From assembly GCF_003265305.2 (NCBI RefSeq), contig NZ_CP033459.1, positions 1,054,001 through 1,118,000 of the forward strand: a DNA stretch of 64,000 bases, written 5' to 3'. Origin of the DNA: Pseudoprevotella muciniphila. GTDB lineage: Bacteria; Bacteroidota; Bacteroidia; Bacteroidales; Bacteroidaceae. Within the stretch, counting starts at the first letter, position 1, and each line of letters opens with the position of its first letter. This document shows, piece by piece, positions 54,837-63,099 of the stretch. The notes below the pieces were generated by a model, which saw nothing but the letters and a program-made list of their open reading frames with translations, was not told the DNA's origin and made no database searches. Position numbers and translations under genes: made by a program.

Positions 54837-55079
54837 ATTAACACTCTTCATTGATGCTTAGGTCAAAGCCTCTCGACCTTACGGGGTAAGGGGAAGGTGT
54901 CTGCATACAAGTCAAGCTCAAGCGTTTCTAAGCCCAGAGTCAGACAGAATCATCATAAGCAAGGACTAAATCAGACAATCGAAAAATTATCTGCGGATTT
55001 TAGGAAATACAAAAAAAACGTTATCCTTAAGTTAAATCACAGGAAATTTACTTTTATGCCTGTACATTGTCCGTGGAAT

Positions 55080-55319
55080 TCACTTAAGAATAGTCATAAC
55101 GAAACGGTTTAAGCCGGGTTCTGTCCTAAACGTATCTAATTGCACACGGTTAAAATTTGAATTATGAAGGCGCTCCCATAGACCAAGAAACTCAATAGAA
55201 CTGCTATTGCGCATCCAATTCAGAATAGCAAAGCGAGGGTCATCGCTGTTGCGAAAGCGTGCAATATCAGTCAAGGATATGTATTCGGATACATGACTAT
55301 CTACGGCGAAATTTATCAA
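55080..55319 (-). pseudogene. Truncated KilA-N-domain gene
   Basis: 79 codons resembling the N-terminal part of Bacteroidetes KilA-N proteins: YISLTDIARFRNSDDPRFAIL, then NWMRNSSSIEFLGLWERLHN and DTFRTEPGLNRF. In the family this is followed by more than 100 further residues; here the frame ends with MTILK and a stop right after the expected junction. The break lies about 80 bp from the transposon edge. KilA-N proteins bind DNA and are common in phages and mobile elements, so this is a relic of an older mobile region. Confidence 0.7.
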
Positions 55320-55389
55320 TTTTTAATTGATTTCGCCCGAGTTAAGTCGTTTTCAGGCGAAATCGATACATTTTTGATTAGATTTCGCC
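55305..55389. repeat. Two tandem imperfect palindromes with GGCGAAAT/ATTTCGCC ends
   Basis: GGCGAAAT...ATTTCGCC occurs at 55305-55337 and again at 55356-55389. Each unit is 33-34 bp with a partly self-complementary AT-rich centre. The first overlaps the start of the KilA-N fragment. Function unknown; possibly protein-binding sites or a small mobile repeat. Confidence 0.75.
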
Positions 55390-55624
55390 CGGATTATTTA
55401 ATTATCAAAATCTTGAATCTTCTGAAAATCAAATATTACCAACTGAAAATCAATTTGTTATATTTGTACAGATTTGTCGGATTTCTGCGCGGCAGCGCAC
55501 TCAATTCTTACAGCGCATCAATTCTTTTTGACACAACCTCTCAGTAACTGCGGACACACAATAACCTGCCATCGCTGAAGGCGATGAACAGCAACCGACA
55601 ACCTCTCACGTCTGGCACAATCCT

Positions 55625-55709
55625 CCGAAAATGTGATTTTTTACCCCATTTTACGTCCGAAAATGTGATTTTTTACCTTTTTATATGCCCGAAAATGTGA
55701 TTTCTCGTC
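55625..55709 (+). repeat. Three direct repeats with a 32-bp period upstream of the LRR gene
   Basis: CCGAAAATGTGATTTTTTACC starts at 55625 and 55657, and CCGAAAATGTGATTTCTCGTC at 55689. The 32-bp spacing is exact (three helical turns). The array ends 20 bp before the -7 element of the LRR gene, so it may bind a regulator. The rest of 55390-55845 shows no gene. Confidence 0.8.
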
Positions 55710-55729
55710 AAAAATCAATTTCAAAAATG

Positions 55730-55737
55730 TAACTTTG
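55730..55737 (+). promoter_or_regulatory. -7 element of the BspA-like gene
   Basis: TAACTTTG fits TAnnTTTG; the -33 place holds GTCA, a poor match, as often seen where an activator is needed. The gene starts 108 bp downstream. Confidence 0.5.
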
Positions 55738-55845
55738 CAAAGGCATATAGAGAAATCGTTATTTGCAAAACAAGTCTTAACGCATTTATAACACACCAAG
55801 ATTTAACAATGGCTCTCACCAGCCACAAAAAATATTATTATTATT

Positions 55846-58569
55846 ATGAAGCGAAAACTTTTATTAATGCTTATGCCGCTTATCCTCTGCGGCAGACCTA
55901 TACTTGCCCACGACATTCAAGTAGGTGGTATTTACTACGATTTTATCAATAATCGCACAGAATTGAGTGTAACTTATGAAGGAGAGAATACTTGGTATAC
56001 TGGAAGAATTGTCATCCCTAGATCTGTTGCTTACAAAGGAAAAACATATAAAGTCACGAGGATAGGAGAAAGCGCTTTCAGCTATTGCGAGAACCTGACA
56101 TCCATCACTATACCCAACTCCGTTACAAGCATAGGAAGAGAGGCTTTCTCCGGTTGCACAGGTCTGACATCCATCACTATACCCAACTCCGTTACAAGCA
56201 TAGGAAGTTGGGCTTTCAGTAGTTGCACAGGTCTGACATCCATCACTATACCCAACTCCGTTACAAGCATAGGAAGTTGGGCTTTCATTAGTTGCACAGG
56301 TCTGACATCCATCACTATACCCAACTCCGTTACAAGCATAGGAAGAGAGGCTTTCTCCGGTTGCACAGGTCTGACATCCATCACTATACCCAACTCCGTT
56401 ACGAGCATAGGAAGTGAGGCTTTCTCTGGTTGCGCAGGTCTGACATCCATCACCATCCCCAACTCCGTTACAAGCATAGGAAGAGAGGCTTTCTCCGGTT
56501 GCGAAGGACTAAAATCTATCACTATACCCAACTCTGTTATAAGCATAGGAGAAAGCGCTTTCCAGGGTTGCGAAGGACTAAAATCCATCACTATCCCCAA
56601 CTCTGTTACAAGCATAGGAGAAAGCGCTTTCCTGGGTTGCGAAGGACTAAAATCCATCACTATCCCCAACTCCGTTACAAGCATAGGAGGAGGCGCTTTC
56701 CATGGTTGCAAGAGCCTGACATCCATCACTATACCCAACTCCGTTACAAGCATAGGAAACCCTTTCAGCGATTGCACTAACCTCTTGTCAATAAGAGTAA
56801 ACGAAGGCAATCCAAAATACGATAGTAGAGACAACTGTACTGCTATCATTGAGACTAATAGTAACACTCTAATTGCAGGATGTAAGAATACCACCATCCC
56901 CAATTCCGTTACGAGCATAGGAGATGAGGCTTTCTATGGCTGCAATAGCCTGACATCCATCACTATACCCAACTCCGTCACAAGCATAGGAAAAAGCGCT
57001 TTCAGTTTTTGCACAGGTCTGACATCCATCACTATACCCAACTCAGTTACAAGCATAGGAGAAAGCGCTTTCAGTTTTTGCACAGGTCTGACATCCATCA
57101 CTATACCCAACTCAGTTACAAGCATAGGAGAAAGCGCTTTCAGCTATTGCGAGAACCTGACATCCATCACTATACCCAACTCCGTTACAAGCATAGGAAA
57201 TATGGCTTTCAGTTGTTGCACAGGTCTGACATCCATCACTATACCCAACTCCGTTACAAGCATAGGAAATATGGCTTTCTGGGGTTGCACAGGTCTGACA
57301 TCCATCACTATACCCAACTCCGTTACAAGCATAGGAGGAGGCGCTTTCGATGGTTGCAAGAGCCTGACATCCATCACTATACCCAACTCCGTTACGAGCA
57401 TAGGAAATAGGGCTTTCTATGAAACTCCTTGGCTTGACAATCTGCCTAATGGTCTGATATATGCTGGTAGAGTTGCCTTTTATAAAGGTGAAATGCCTTA
57501 TGGAACTTCTATAACAATCAAAGAAGGAACTACGGCTATTATGGATGACGCTTTTGAAGGTTGCAAAGGACTAAAATCCATCACTATACCCAACTCCGTT
57601 ACAAGCATAGGAAATTCCGCTTTCAGGGATTGCGAGAACCTAAGTTCCATCAATATCCCCAACTCCGTTACAAGCATAGGAAATTCCGCTTTCAGGGATT
57701 GCGAGAACCTAAGTTCCATCAATATCCCCAACTCCGTTACAAGCATAGGAAGTTCCGCTTTTGAAGGTTGCAAAGGACTAAAATCCATCACTATACCCAA
57801 CTCCGTTACAAGCATAGAAAGTTCCGCTTTTGAAGGTTGCAAAGGACTAAAATCCATCACTATACCCAACTCCGTCACAAGCATAGGAGGAGGCGCTTTC
57901 AGGGATTGCGAGAACCTAAGTTCCATCACTATACCCAACTCCGTTACAAGCATATGGTATCATGCTTTCGATGAAACTCCTTGGCTTGACAATCTGCCTA
58001 ATGGTCTGATATATGCTGGTAGAGTTGCCTTTTATAAAGGTGAAATGCCTTATGGAACTTCTATAACAATCAAAGAAGGAACTACGGCTATTATGGATGA
58101 GGCTTTTAAAGGTTGCAAAGGACTAAAATCCATCACTATACCCAACTCCGTTACAAGCATAGGAAGTGAGGCTTTCTCTGGTTGCGCAGGTCTGACATCC
58201 ATCACTATACCCAACTCCGTTACAAGCATAGGAAGTGAGGCTTTCTCTGGTTGCGCAGGTCTGACATCCATCACTATACCCAACTCCGTTACAAGCATAG
58301 GAAGAGAGGCTTTCTCCGGTTGCGCAGGTCTGACATCCATCACTATACCTAAATCTGTCGAAGTGATTGATTGCGGTGCATTTGATGATAATTTTATGGA
58401 TTTATACATTAATAACGAAACGCCTCCTGAATATTGGACAGGAACAGGGGACGGATACTCTTGTGAAGTTCCTGAGCGATGCACCCTCCACGTGCCCAAA
58501 GGTTGCAAAGAAGCCTACAAAAACAAAGAGTCTTGGCGCGATTTCTACAAAATAGTGGATGACCTTTAA
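55846..58569 (+). CDS. BspA-like leucine-rich-repeat (LRR_5) surface protein
   Basis: 907 residues. A signal peptide ([18 protein letters not shown]) and a short beta region (residues about 25-75, [17 protein letters not shown]) precede about thirty 23-residue repeats with the core [21 protein letters not shown]. Two interruptions contain [23 protein letters not shown]. The end ([29 protein letters not shown] in part) is a common closing segment of Prevotella/Bacteroides LRR proteins. BspA-type proteins bind fibronectin or other host or bacterial partners at the cell surface; ligand unknown. Nucleotide identity among repeats is very high, so the repeat number is likely unstable. It has its own promoter region with three direct repeats. 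Confidence 0.93.
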   Translation: MKRKLLLMLMPLILCGRPILAHDIQVGGIYYDFINNRTELSVTYEGENTWYTGRIVIPRSVAYKGKTYKVTRIGESAFSYCENLTSITIPNSVTSIGREAFSGCTGLTSITIPNSVTSIGSWAFSSCTGLTSITIPNSVTSIGSWAFISCTGLTSITIPNSVTSIGREAFSGCTGLTSITIPNSVTSIGSEAFSGCAGLTSITIPNSVTSIGREAFSGCEGLKSITIPNSVISIGESAFQGCEGLKSITIPNSVTSIGESAFLGCEGLKSITIPNSVTSIGGGAFHGCKSLTSITIPNSVTSIGNPFSDCTNLLSIRVNEGNPKYDSRDNCTAIIETNSNTLIAGCKNTTIPNSVTSIGDEAFYGCNSLTSITIPNSVTSIGKSAFSFCTGLTSITIPNSVTSIGESAFSFCTGLTSITIPNSVTSIGESAFSYCENLTSITIPNSVTSIGNMAFSCCTGLTSITIPNSVTSIGNMAFWGCTGLTSITIPNSVTSIGGGAFDGCKSLTSITIPNSVTSIGNRAFYETPWLDNLPNGLIYAGRVAFYKGEMPYGTSITIKEGTTAIMDDAFEGCKGLKSITIPNSVTSIGNSAFRDCENLSSINIPNSVTSIGNSAFRDCENLSSINIPNSVTSIGSSAFEGCKGLKSITIPNSVTSIESSAFEGCKGLKSITIPNSVTSIGGGAFRDCENLSSITIPNSVTSIWYHAFDETPWLDNLPNGLIYAGRVAFYKGEMPYGTSITIKEGTTAIMDEAFKGCKGLKSITIPNSVTSIGSEAFSGCAGLTSITIPNSVTSIGSEAFSGCAGLTSITIPNSVTSIGREAFSGCAGLTSITIPKSVEVIDCGAFDDNFMDLYINNETPPEYWTGTGDGYSCEVPERCTLHVPKGCKEAYKNKESWRDFYKIVDDL
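56079..58350 (+). repeat. Array of ~69-bp coding repeats of the LRR gene
   Basis: Units of 69 bp with the invariant block ATCACTATACCCAACTCCGT repeat through the gene. A ~126-bp block starting GAAACTCCTTGGCTTGAC is identical at 57421 and 57973; the distance, 552 bp, is exactly 8 x 69, indicating segmental duplication by unequal recombination. Confidence 0.92.
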
Positions 58570-58585
58570 GCAAATCGTTAGCAAA
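58480..58585 (+). repeat. Direct repeat, left copy (tail of the LRR gene)
   Basis: TGCACCCTCCACGTGCCCAA through the stop codon to GCAAATCGTTAGCAAA. A 106-bp counterpart of the same length lies at 62921-63026 with about 10 mismatches; identity goes past the stop codon and ends abruptly. The pair encloses the 4.3-kb island. Confidence 0.85.
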
Positions 58586-58631
58586 TAAACGCGAAACGGT
58601 AAATAAATGCCTTACTTTCGATAAAAATGAG

Positions 58632-58639
58632 TACCTTTG
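58632..58639 (+). promoter_or_regulatory. -7 element of the AlbA_2 gene
   Basis: TACCTTTG fits TAnnTTTG. A start about 7 bp downstream would lie almost on the ATG at 58647, so the second ATG (58683) is a more natural translation start. Confidence 0.55.
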
Positions 58640-58682
58640 TAAGATAATGCATAGGAACCATATTATTGGCAAGTCATTTAGA

Positions 58683-60056
58683 ATGGAATTAAATGCTTTG
58701 ATTGCAGAATGTACTGCATACGATTTCAAGTTGATACTTGAAGAAAAGAAACCTAAAAGTTGGTTGAAGAGCGTAAGCGCTTTTGCCAACGGCTCGGGTG
58801 GCTCGCTATTCTTTGGCATAGATAATGATGGCATCGTCAAAGGTCTCGATGATGTACGGCATGTTTGCGAAGCTATCAGTTGTAAGATTCGTGATTACAT
58901 GGATCCCCTTCCAGAGGTGGAAATGATTCCTCATGATGTAGATGGCTTACATTTTTTACAGCTCAAAGTCAATGCCGGGCATTACACACCATATTACTAC
59001 GTTGGCGATGGTCAGCGCATTGCCTTTGTTCGTGTCGGTGATGAGAGTATTCCTGCCACGGCAGAGCAAATGGTACGCTTGGTACTGAAAGGTTCTAATA
59101 AAACCTACGATTCCCTTCACACGGATTATAAGGTTGAAGACTATGCTTTCACGATATTAGCGAATACTTTCAAAGACCGCACTAAACAAGAATGGGACAA
59201 GAAATTTCTATTATCGTTTGGTCTTGTAACTGGCACAGGGAACCTTACGAATGCAGGCGCACTGTTTGCTGATGACTGCCCATTGTGGCAATCTCGCTTG
59301 TACTGCACACGATGGGATGGAAAGGAAAAGGGTGATGCCATTAATGATGCAGAGTTTACAGGCAACGTTCTCATGCTACTTCGCGAAGCCATGAACTTCG
59401 TGAAATCTAACACCAAGAGAGGTTGGGAGAAACTACCTGATGGACGAAAGAACAAGCCTGAGTATGCAGAGCGTGCCGTTCTTGAAGCAATGGTTAACCA
59501 CTTTATCCATCGCGACTATACTGTTATGGGTGGGGAAGTGCATCTTGACATCTATGACGACCGCATCACAATAACATCATCAGGAGGAATGTACAATGGT
59601 ATGTTGATTCAGGACTTAGACATCGCAGATGTTTCTTCCGAAAGACGAAATCCTATACTTGCAAACGTAATGGCTCAGCTTGACTATATGGAAAAACGAG
59701 GCAGTGGACTCACACGCATCTGCAATGAGACCAAAGCCCTGGAAGGATATAAGGATGAGTTGAAGCCCAAATTCAAATCAACTCCGACCCAATTTCAGAC
59801 CATCATCTTTGCCTCTTCCGGCACCCCGAATGTCGGAGACTATGACGGAGACGTGTCGGAGACGAAACTCGCTGAGCGTCAGCAGAAAATACTGAATCTC
59901 ATCAAAGAGTCTCCGACAATCACCGGCAAACAAATGGCGGAGACTTTGTCGGTGAGCCAACGTACCATCGAGCGCGACCTTTCTACTTTGCAGAAGATAG
60001 GTGTTTTGAAGCGTGAAGGCAAGGATAATGACGGAATGTGGGTGATAATTGTTTGA
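58683..60056 (+). CDS. AlbA_2 (Schlafen-type) ATP-binding domain transcriptional regulator
   Basis: About 457 residues from ATG at 58683; an earlier ATG at 58647 adds 12. The N-terminal AlbA_2 domain (residues about 5-125) has LKSVSAFANGSGGSLFFGIDNDG and YYYVGDGQRIAFVRVGDESIPA. The middle ATP-binding/RecG-like C-terminal part has ALVNHFIHRDY-type sequence (LEAMVNHFIHRDYTVMGGEVHLDIYDDRI) and RNPILANVMAQLDYMEKRGSGLTRI. The end is a winged helix (ILNLIKESPTITGKQMAETLSVSQRTIERDLSTLQKIG). Such proteins occur as regulators and in defence islands. It is the first gene after the left direct repeat, followed by the three-gene set at 60119. Confidence 0.88.
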   Translation: MELNALIAECTAYDFKLILEEKKPKSWLKSVSAFANGSGGSLFFGIDNDGIVKGLDDVRHVCEAISCKIRDYMDPLPEVEMIPHDVDGLHFLQLKVNAGHYTPYYYVGDGQRIAFVRVGDESIPATAEQMVRLVLKGSNKTYDSLHTDYKVEDYAFTILANTFKDRTKQEWDKKFLLSFGLVTGTGNLTNAGALFADDCPLWQSRLYCTRWDGKEKGDAINDAEFTGNVLMLLREAMNFVKSNTKRGWEKLPDGRKNKPEYAERAVLEAMVNHFIHRDYTVMGGEVHLDIYDDRITITSSGGMYNGMLIQDLDIADVSSERRNPILANVMAQLDYMEKRGSGLTRICNETKALEGYKDELKPKFKSTPTQFQTIIFASSGTPNVGDYDGDVSETKLAERQQKILNLIKESPTITGKQMAETLSVSQRTIERDLSTLQKIGVLKREGKDNDGMWVIIV

Positions 60057-60118
60057 ACGCTTCTTGAAAATGATAATAATCAATGAAGATATGAATAAAT
60101 CCTCTATAGTACAATTTT

Positions 60119-61072
60119 ATGGCAAACAAAAAGAAGCGTGTAGAAATTGTTAGTATTCATATTGACAGTTTAGTAGAAGGGTGTGAACCTCCATCATTTG
60201 CAGAAGTGTTTGCATTATTAAATGCAACAGAAATAACGCAAGATGGCAAGTTGTATGAATTTAGATCTTTAAATACGAATATTACAGAGTGCATTGTTGG
60301 TTTGGTTGAAACAACACAAGATAAAGATATACCGCCAATCAAAAACAAACAGACTAAAGAGTTCAGTCAGGTACAAATTAATACGGCTACAGAAGGACTG
60401 GCTTTTGCTAATATATTTCTTTTTGATACAAGTTTGAATGTGTTGATATATGAAGTTAATAGAAATGGTTGCTATCTTCAAACTTTCAAGGAGTTGCTTG
60501 AGTGTAAGTGGGCAGAACTTCATAATGGAAATGAAATTCAAATTCATATAGGAGCTGTTTGTCGTCTTGATGAATACAATAGAATGCTACGTATTAACAA
60601 TTATAGAAAAATAAGTTATGAGATATGTTGTCCTTCAGAGGTGTTGCGTGTTGTGAAACAACAGGAGGAGTCCTTAAGTAAATCTCTACTAGAATCTCAA
60701 TTGACCGCAGCTGAAAGAAACAATATCAATATTATATCAATAGAACAAAAATGTATGCCTGTGACAATTAACAGAGATGGTATGCAAGCCGGATTCGTTC
60801 GTGAATTTATAGGATTATTCAATAGTCTGTTTGGAGCTGGTCAAAGAAGTAATGTAAAAAAGTTTACAGTCCATGGCTACACTCTTGATCCAGAGTCAGA
60901 AAAGCAACATGCAACCACAATAAATTTATTGGCTGATGTATTTGATGAATATATCTCAATTCCCGAAGTTCAAGTACAGTCCTCCCTTCAAGTCCCAGAA
61001 AGAAAGGCTTCTATAGAAACTGTATATAACAGGATTCATAATGAGTTATTATCAATTATTCATAGAGCATAG
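60119..61072 (+). CDS. Unknown protein, first gene of a tight three-gene AT-rich set
   Basis: 317 residues, no signal peptide or membrane helix. The N-terminal ~150 residues are alpha/beta (FAEVFALLNATEITQDGKLYEF, TATEGLAFANIFLFD, LNVLIYEVNRNGCYLQTFKELL). The next part contains QQEESLSKSLLESQLTAAERNNINIISIEQK, a helical stretch, and the tail is helical (SIETVYNRIHNELLSIIHRA). The pattern FLFD...L.YE.NRNGCYL is reminiscent of DUF6731 proteins, from memory and unverified. It ends 5 bp before the membrane-protein gene, so they are co-translated. The DNA is much richer in A+T than the left half of the window, a sign of transfer. Confidence 0.75.
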   Translation: MANKKKRVEIVSIHIDSLVEGCEPPSFAEVFALLNATEITQDGKLYEFRSLNTNITECIVGLVETTQDKDIPPIKNKQTKEFSQVQINTATEGLAFANIFLFDTSLNVLIYEVNRNGCYLQTFKELLECKWAELHNGNEIQIHIGAVCRLDEYNRMLRINNYRKISYEICCPSEVLRVVKQQEESLSKSLLESQLTAAERNNINIISIEQKCMPVTINRDGMQAGFVREFIGLFNSLFGAGQRSNVKKFTVHGYTLDPESEKQHATTINLLADVFDEYISIPEVQVQSSLQVPERKASIETVYNRIHNELLSIIHRA

Positions 61073-61077
61073 CAACA

Positions 61078-61548
61078 ATGAAATCTCCAGGAAGGATAAT
61101 CGAGGAATATGCAGGATGGGCTGCATTTGTTATAGGATTTGTCGTGGCTTGCTTTATTAGCCCAGAAAAATATCATTATTCTGAACTCATCAATGGTTTT
61201 CCTGCCATTGGATTAGGAATATTTGGTTTTATGTTGACATTCATAGCCATTATATTACAATCTAGCAATAATACTATTGATTATATGAAAAGCCAAGAAA
61301 CGCTCTTTAAATGTTTTGTTGATTACAATAAGAGAGTTGTATTTGTTTCTGCCATTTTAACTTTGTATGCATATTTAATATCTTCATTTTGCATACCAGT
61401 TGATTGTATTAATTGGGTTATTGGGGGAATCACCGTCCAACGTTTAGTAAAAATAGCAGCAATTTCTCTCTTTTGGGGACTTTTATTTAAATTATGTGTT
61501 GATACTTTTTTCTTTATAAGGTCTTTCTACATTTTGTTGAGAAAGTAA
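61078..61548 (+). CDS. Four-helix membrane protein of the three-gene set
   Basis: 156 residues with four likely membrane segments: AGWAAFVIGFVVACFIS (about 12-28), AIGLGIFGFMLTFIAIIL (44-61), VVFVSAILTLYAYLISSFCI (86-105) and IAAISLFWGLLFKLCVDTFFFI (126-148). No enzymatic motif. Not recognised as a known family. Its place between a soluble protein and a HEPN-like protein, with gaps of 5 and 19 bp, suggests an effector or sensor at the membrane in a common system (inference). Confidence 0.75.
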   Translation: MKSPGRIIEEYAGWAAFVIGFVVACFISPEKYHYSELINGFPAIGLGIFGFMLTFIAIILQSSNNTIDYMKSQETLFKCFVDYNKRVVFVSAILTLYAYLISSFCIPVDCINWVIGGITVQRLVKIAAISLFWGLLFKLCVDTFFFIRSFYILLRK

Positions 61549-61553
61549 TAATC

Positions 61554-61569
61554 ATATATATATATATAT
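61554..61569 (+). repeat. (AT)8 tract running into the start codon of the HEPN-like gene
   Basis: Eight AT units end in the first two bases of the ATG at 61568. Slippage would change the distance from the upstream gene and the sequence before the start without changing the reading frame. Confidence 0.85.
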
Positions 61570-62572
61570 GCTGTTCAAAACGGTAATATTCTCAGACGTT
61601 CCTGTACTGAAGGGATTTAAGTATCGTGATAGATTTCAACTGGTTCCGTTCTTTTATTCTGGAGCAGCTCCAATGTCGAAATATGCAAAACATTTTCCTG
61701 CTTTTTTAGAATATGAAGCTGAGAAAATGGAGGAGGAGTTATCATTTGAAAGTGAGCTTAAAGAAAGAGGTGTTTCAGCAGATGTGATAAAAAATGGTAG
61801 GTATATACCAAACCAAGAGCGTGTAAAGAGAGAAATTCTTCAACTGCTGACTTGCCTTACTAATTATCATTTCTTTTCATATGGTTCTTCTGTTGCAATT
61901 TGGGGTATTCAACTCCCATCTGATAATTTAGATGACATATCTCCTAAAGAATTAGCACTGTTAGATGACGCCAAGAGTAAATGGACATTAGGGTGCTATC
62001 GCTACCCCGGAATGAAAAAAGATCTTACGATTAATCGTTATACGCAAGTTTTTGACTACTATGACACAAGTAGTACAACAGACTATTACACGAACAATCC
62101 AGGTGCTTGGTTGACTCCAGAACTCTCTTTTCCTCAATATATTGAGTTTTGTCTTGACCGTTATTATGCCTCTGACGAGGATGTATATAAGAAAATTAAA
62201 CATTGTTTAGGTCTCTTGGCAGATGGCATAGCTCTCTTTGATACAAAACGTAGCGTGTCGCTTTTATCTATAGTATCATCTATTGAGGGGATGGCTCTCA
62301 TGGATTATGTGATGTATGGAGAGACTAAGGGGTTGGGGGCTAAGAATAGATTTACAAGATACCTAAAACGGTATGTCGCAGGTAAGTCTACTGAAAAATA
62401 TGAGCAGTATTATGCAAAGCGTTGCAGCATAACTCACGAAGGTGAACTTTTTATTGGTGATTTAGATGTCTTTTCAAATCCTGAAGAACAGCATAAGGAT
62501 TGGTTATTAAGGCTCGAAATTATGCAAGTTGCAAGACTCGCATTGTACCATTGGCTAAGAAGAAAACTATGA
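61568..62572 (+). CDS. HEPN-like (Apea-type) protein of the three-gene set
   Basis: 334 residues, soluble. The C-terminal part has KCYAKRCSITHEG-type sequence: R285-C-S-I-T-H290 is an R-x4-H motif as in HEPN ribonucleases, followed by GELFIGDLDVF and a last helix (WLLRLEIMQVARLALYHWLRR), the arrangement of Apea-like HEPN domains. An upstream helical region (VSLLSIVSSIEGMALMDYVMY, TRYLKRYVAGK) would be the first HEPN helices. The N-terminal half (residues 1-190) is unassigned. HEPN domains are common toxin or defence nucleases. No adjacent MNT antitoxin is seen. It starts 19 bp after the membrane-protein gene. Confidence 0.7.
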   Translation: MLFKTVIFSDVPVLKGFKYRDRFQLVPFFYSGAAPMSKYAKHFPAFLEYEAEKMEEELSFESELKERGVSADVIKNGRYIPNQERVKREILQLLTCLTNYHFFSYGSSVAIWGIQLPSDNLDDISPKELALLDDAKSKWTLGCYRYPGMKKDLTINRYTQVFDYYDTSSTTDYYTNNPGAWLTPELSFPQYIEFCLDRYYASDEDVYKKIKHCLGLLADGIALFDTKRSVSLLSIVSSIEGMALMDYVMYGETKGLGAKNRFTRYLKRYVAGKSTEKYEQYYAKRCSITHEGELFIGDLDVFSNPEEQHKDWLLRLEIMQVARLALYHWLRRKL

Positions 62573-62717
62573 TGGCATATCTTTGAAAAAAATATTAACA
62601 TCGCTCGTCAGTGCCGTTTAAGAAAGTTAAAAATGTTAAATCTTTATCTTTTCTCCGTAAATTAGAATCCACGCCATCACTTTTCTACCGTTTAAAACAC
62701 AAGTGGCTGATATAAAA

Positions 62718-63010
62718 GCATTTGCAAATACTGTCGCTGCACAAGCCTAAAATCCATCACCATACCAAACTCAGTGACAAGCATAGGAGATTATGTTTTC
62801 TTTGGCTGTTCTAAACTTAAGAACATTTATATAGCAAGGAAAACATCCCCTAAAATTAAAATTGATTATGGATATGAAGAAGGTAATTATATATATAGTT
62901 TTGCAGGAGTTCCCAAGTCATGCACCCTCCACGTCCCCAAAGGCTGCAAAAAAGCCTACAAAAACAAAGAGCCTTGGCGCAATTTCTCCAAGATAATAGA
63001 TGACCTTTAA
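62718..63010 (+). pseudogene. Frameshifted relic of a second BspA-like LRR gene
   Basis: GCATTTGCAAAT codes the usual AFAN of an LRR; after 8 extra bases (62730-62737) the frame continues as [24 protein letters not shown] and then the closing segment [19 protein letters not shown] to a stop at 63010. Everything upstream (signal peptide and other repeats) is missing. It keeps about 90 codons. The region 62573-62717 shows no gene. Confidence 0.75.
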
Positions 63011-63026
63011 GCAAATCGTTAGCAAA
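62921..63026 (+). repeat. Direct repeat, right copy (tail of the LRR relic)
   Basis: Counterpart of 58480-58585, same length (106 bp), starting TGCACCCTCCACGT and ending GCAAATCGTTAGCAAA past the stop codon. Recombination between the two would delete the island and join one LRR gene to the pheA leader region. Confidence 0.85.
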
Positions 63027-63049
63027 AACCTAACATTTTCAAAAAAAAA

Positions 63050-63080
63050 TTTGCAGAAAATAAAAAAACGCTTACCTTTG
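63050..63080 (+). promoter_or_regulatory. pheA promoter
   Basis: TTTG (63050-63053), 19 bp, TACCTTTG (63073-63080): an exact Bacteroidetes promoter. Transcription would start near 63087, leaving a leader of about 168 nt before pheA that contains a short ORF and a terminator. Confidence 0.8.
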
Positions 63081-63099
63081 CAGGCGAAAAAGAAGAATT

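Larger units (their letters stand above)
49587..55004. mobile_element. Composite transposon: two IS1380-family copies flanking tet(Q)
   Basis: Two IS1380-like elements in the same orientation bracket 2.2 kb with tet(Q) and a fragment of rteA. The left outer flank ends AAATA (49582-49586) and the right outer flank begins AAATA (55005-55009), as a 5-bp target duplication would. The inner flanks (ATGCT after the first copy, TTACC before the second) do not match each other. This is what is expected if the complete unit inserted once, rather than two independent IS insertions. The inserted DNA separates the surface operon from the accessory region around 55100. Confidence 0.8.
53411..55004 (+). 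mobile_element. IS1380-family insertion sequence, copy 2
   Basis: 1594 bp with ends CCTTAATTCCGCAG and CTGCGGATTTTAGG (12 of 14 matching). It is in the same direction as copy 1, but many silent and about twenty amino-acid differences show that the two copies are old and not a recent duplication. Confidence 0.85.

Noticed and set aside
54897-55112. 71-codon plus-strand ORF across the right transposon end
   Set aside because: It spans the IS boundary by chance; no similarity or start context seen.
55625-55709. Possible CRISPR array
   Set aside because: Only three repeats of 21 bp with 11-bp spacers, no cas genes, and the array abuts a promoter.
56082-58508. Minus-strand ORFs with repeated [12 protein letters not shown] units
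   Set aside because: They are mirror frames of the 69-bp LRR repeats; no start context or signal, and the plus-strand protein is certain.
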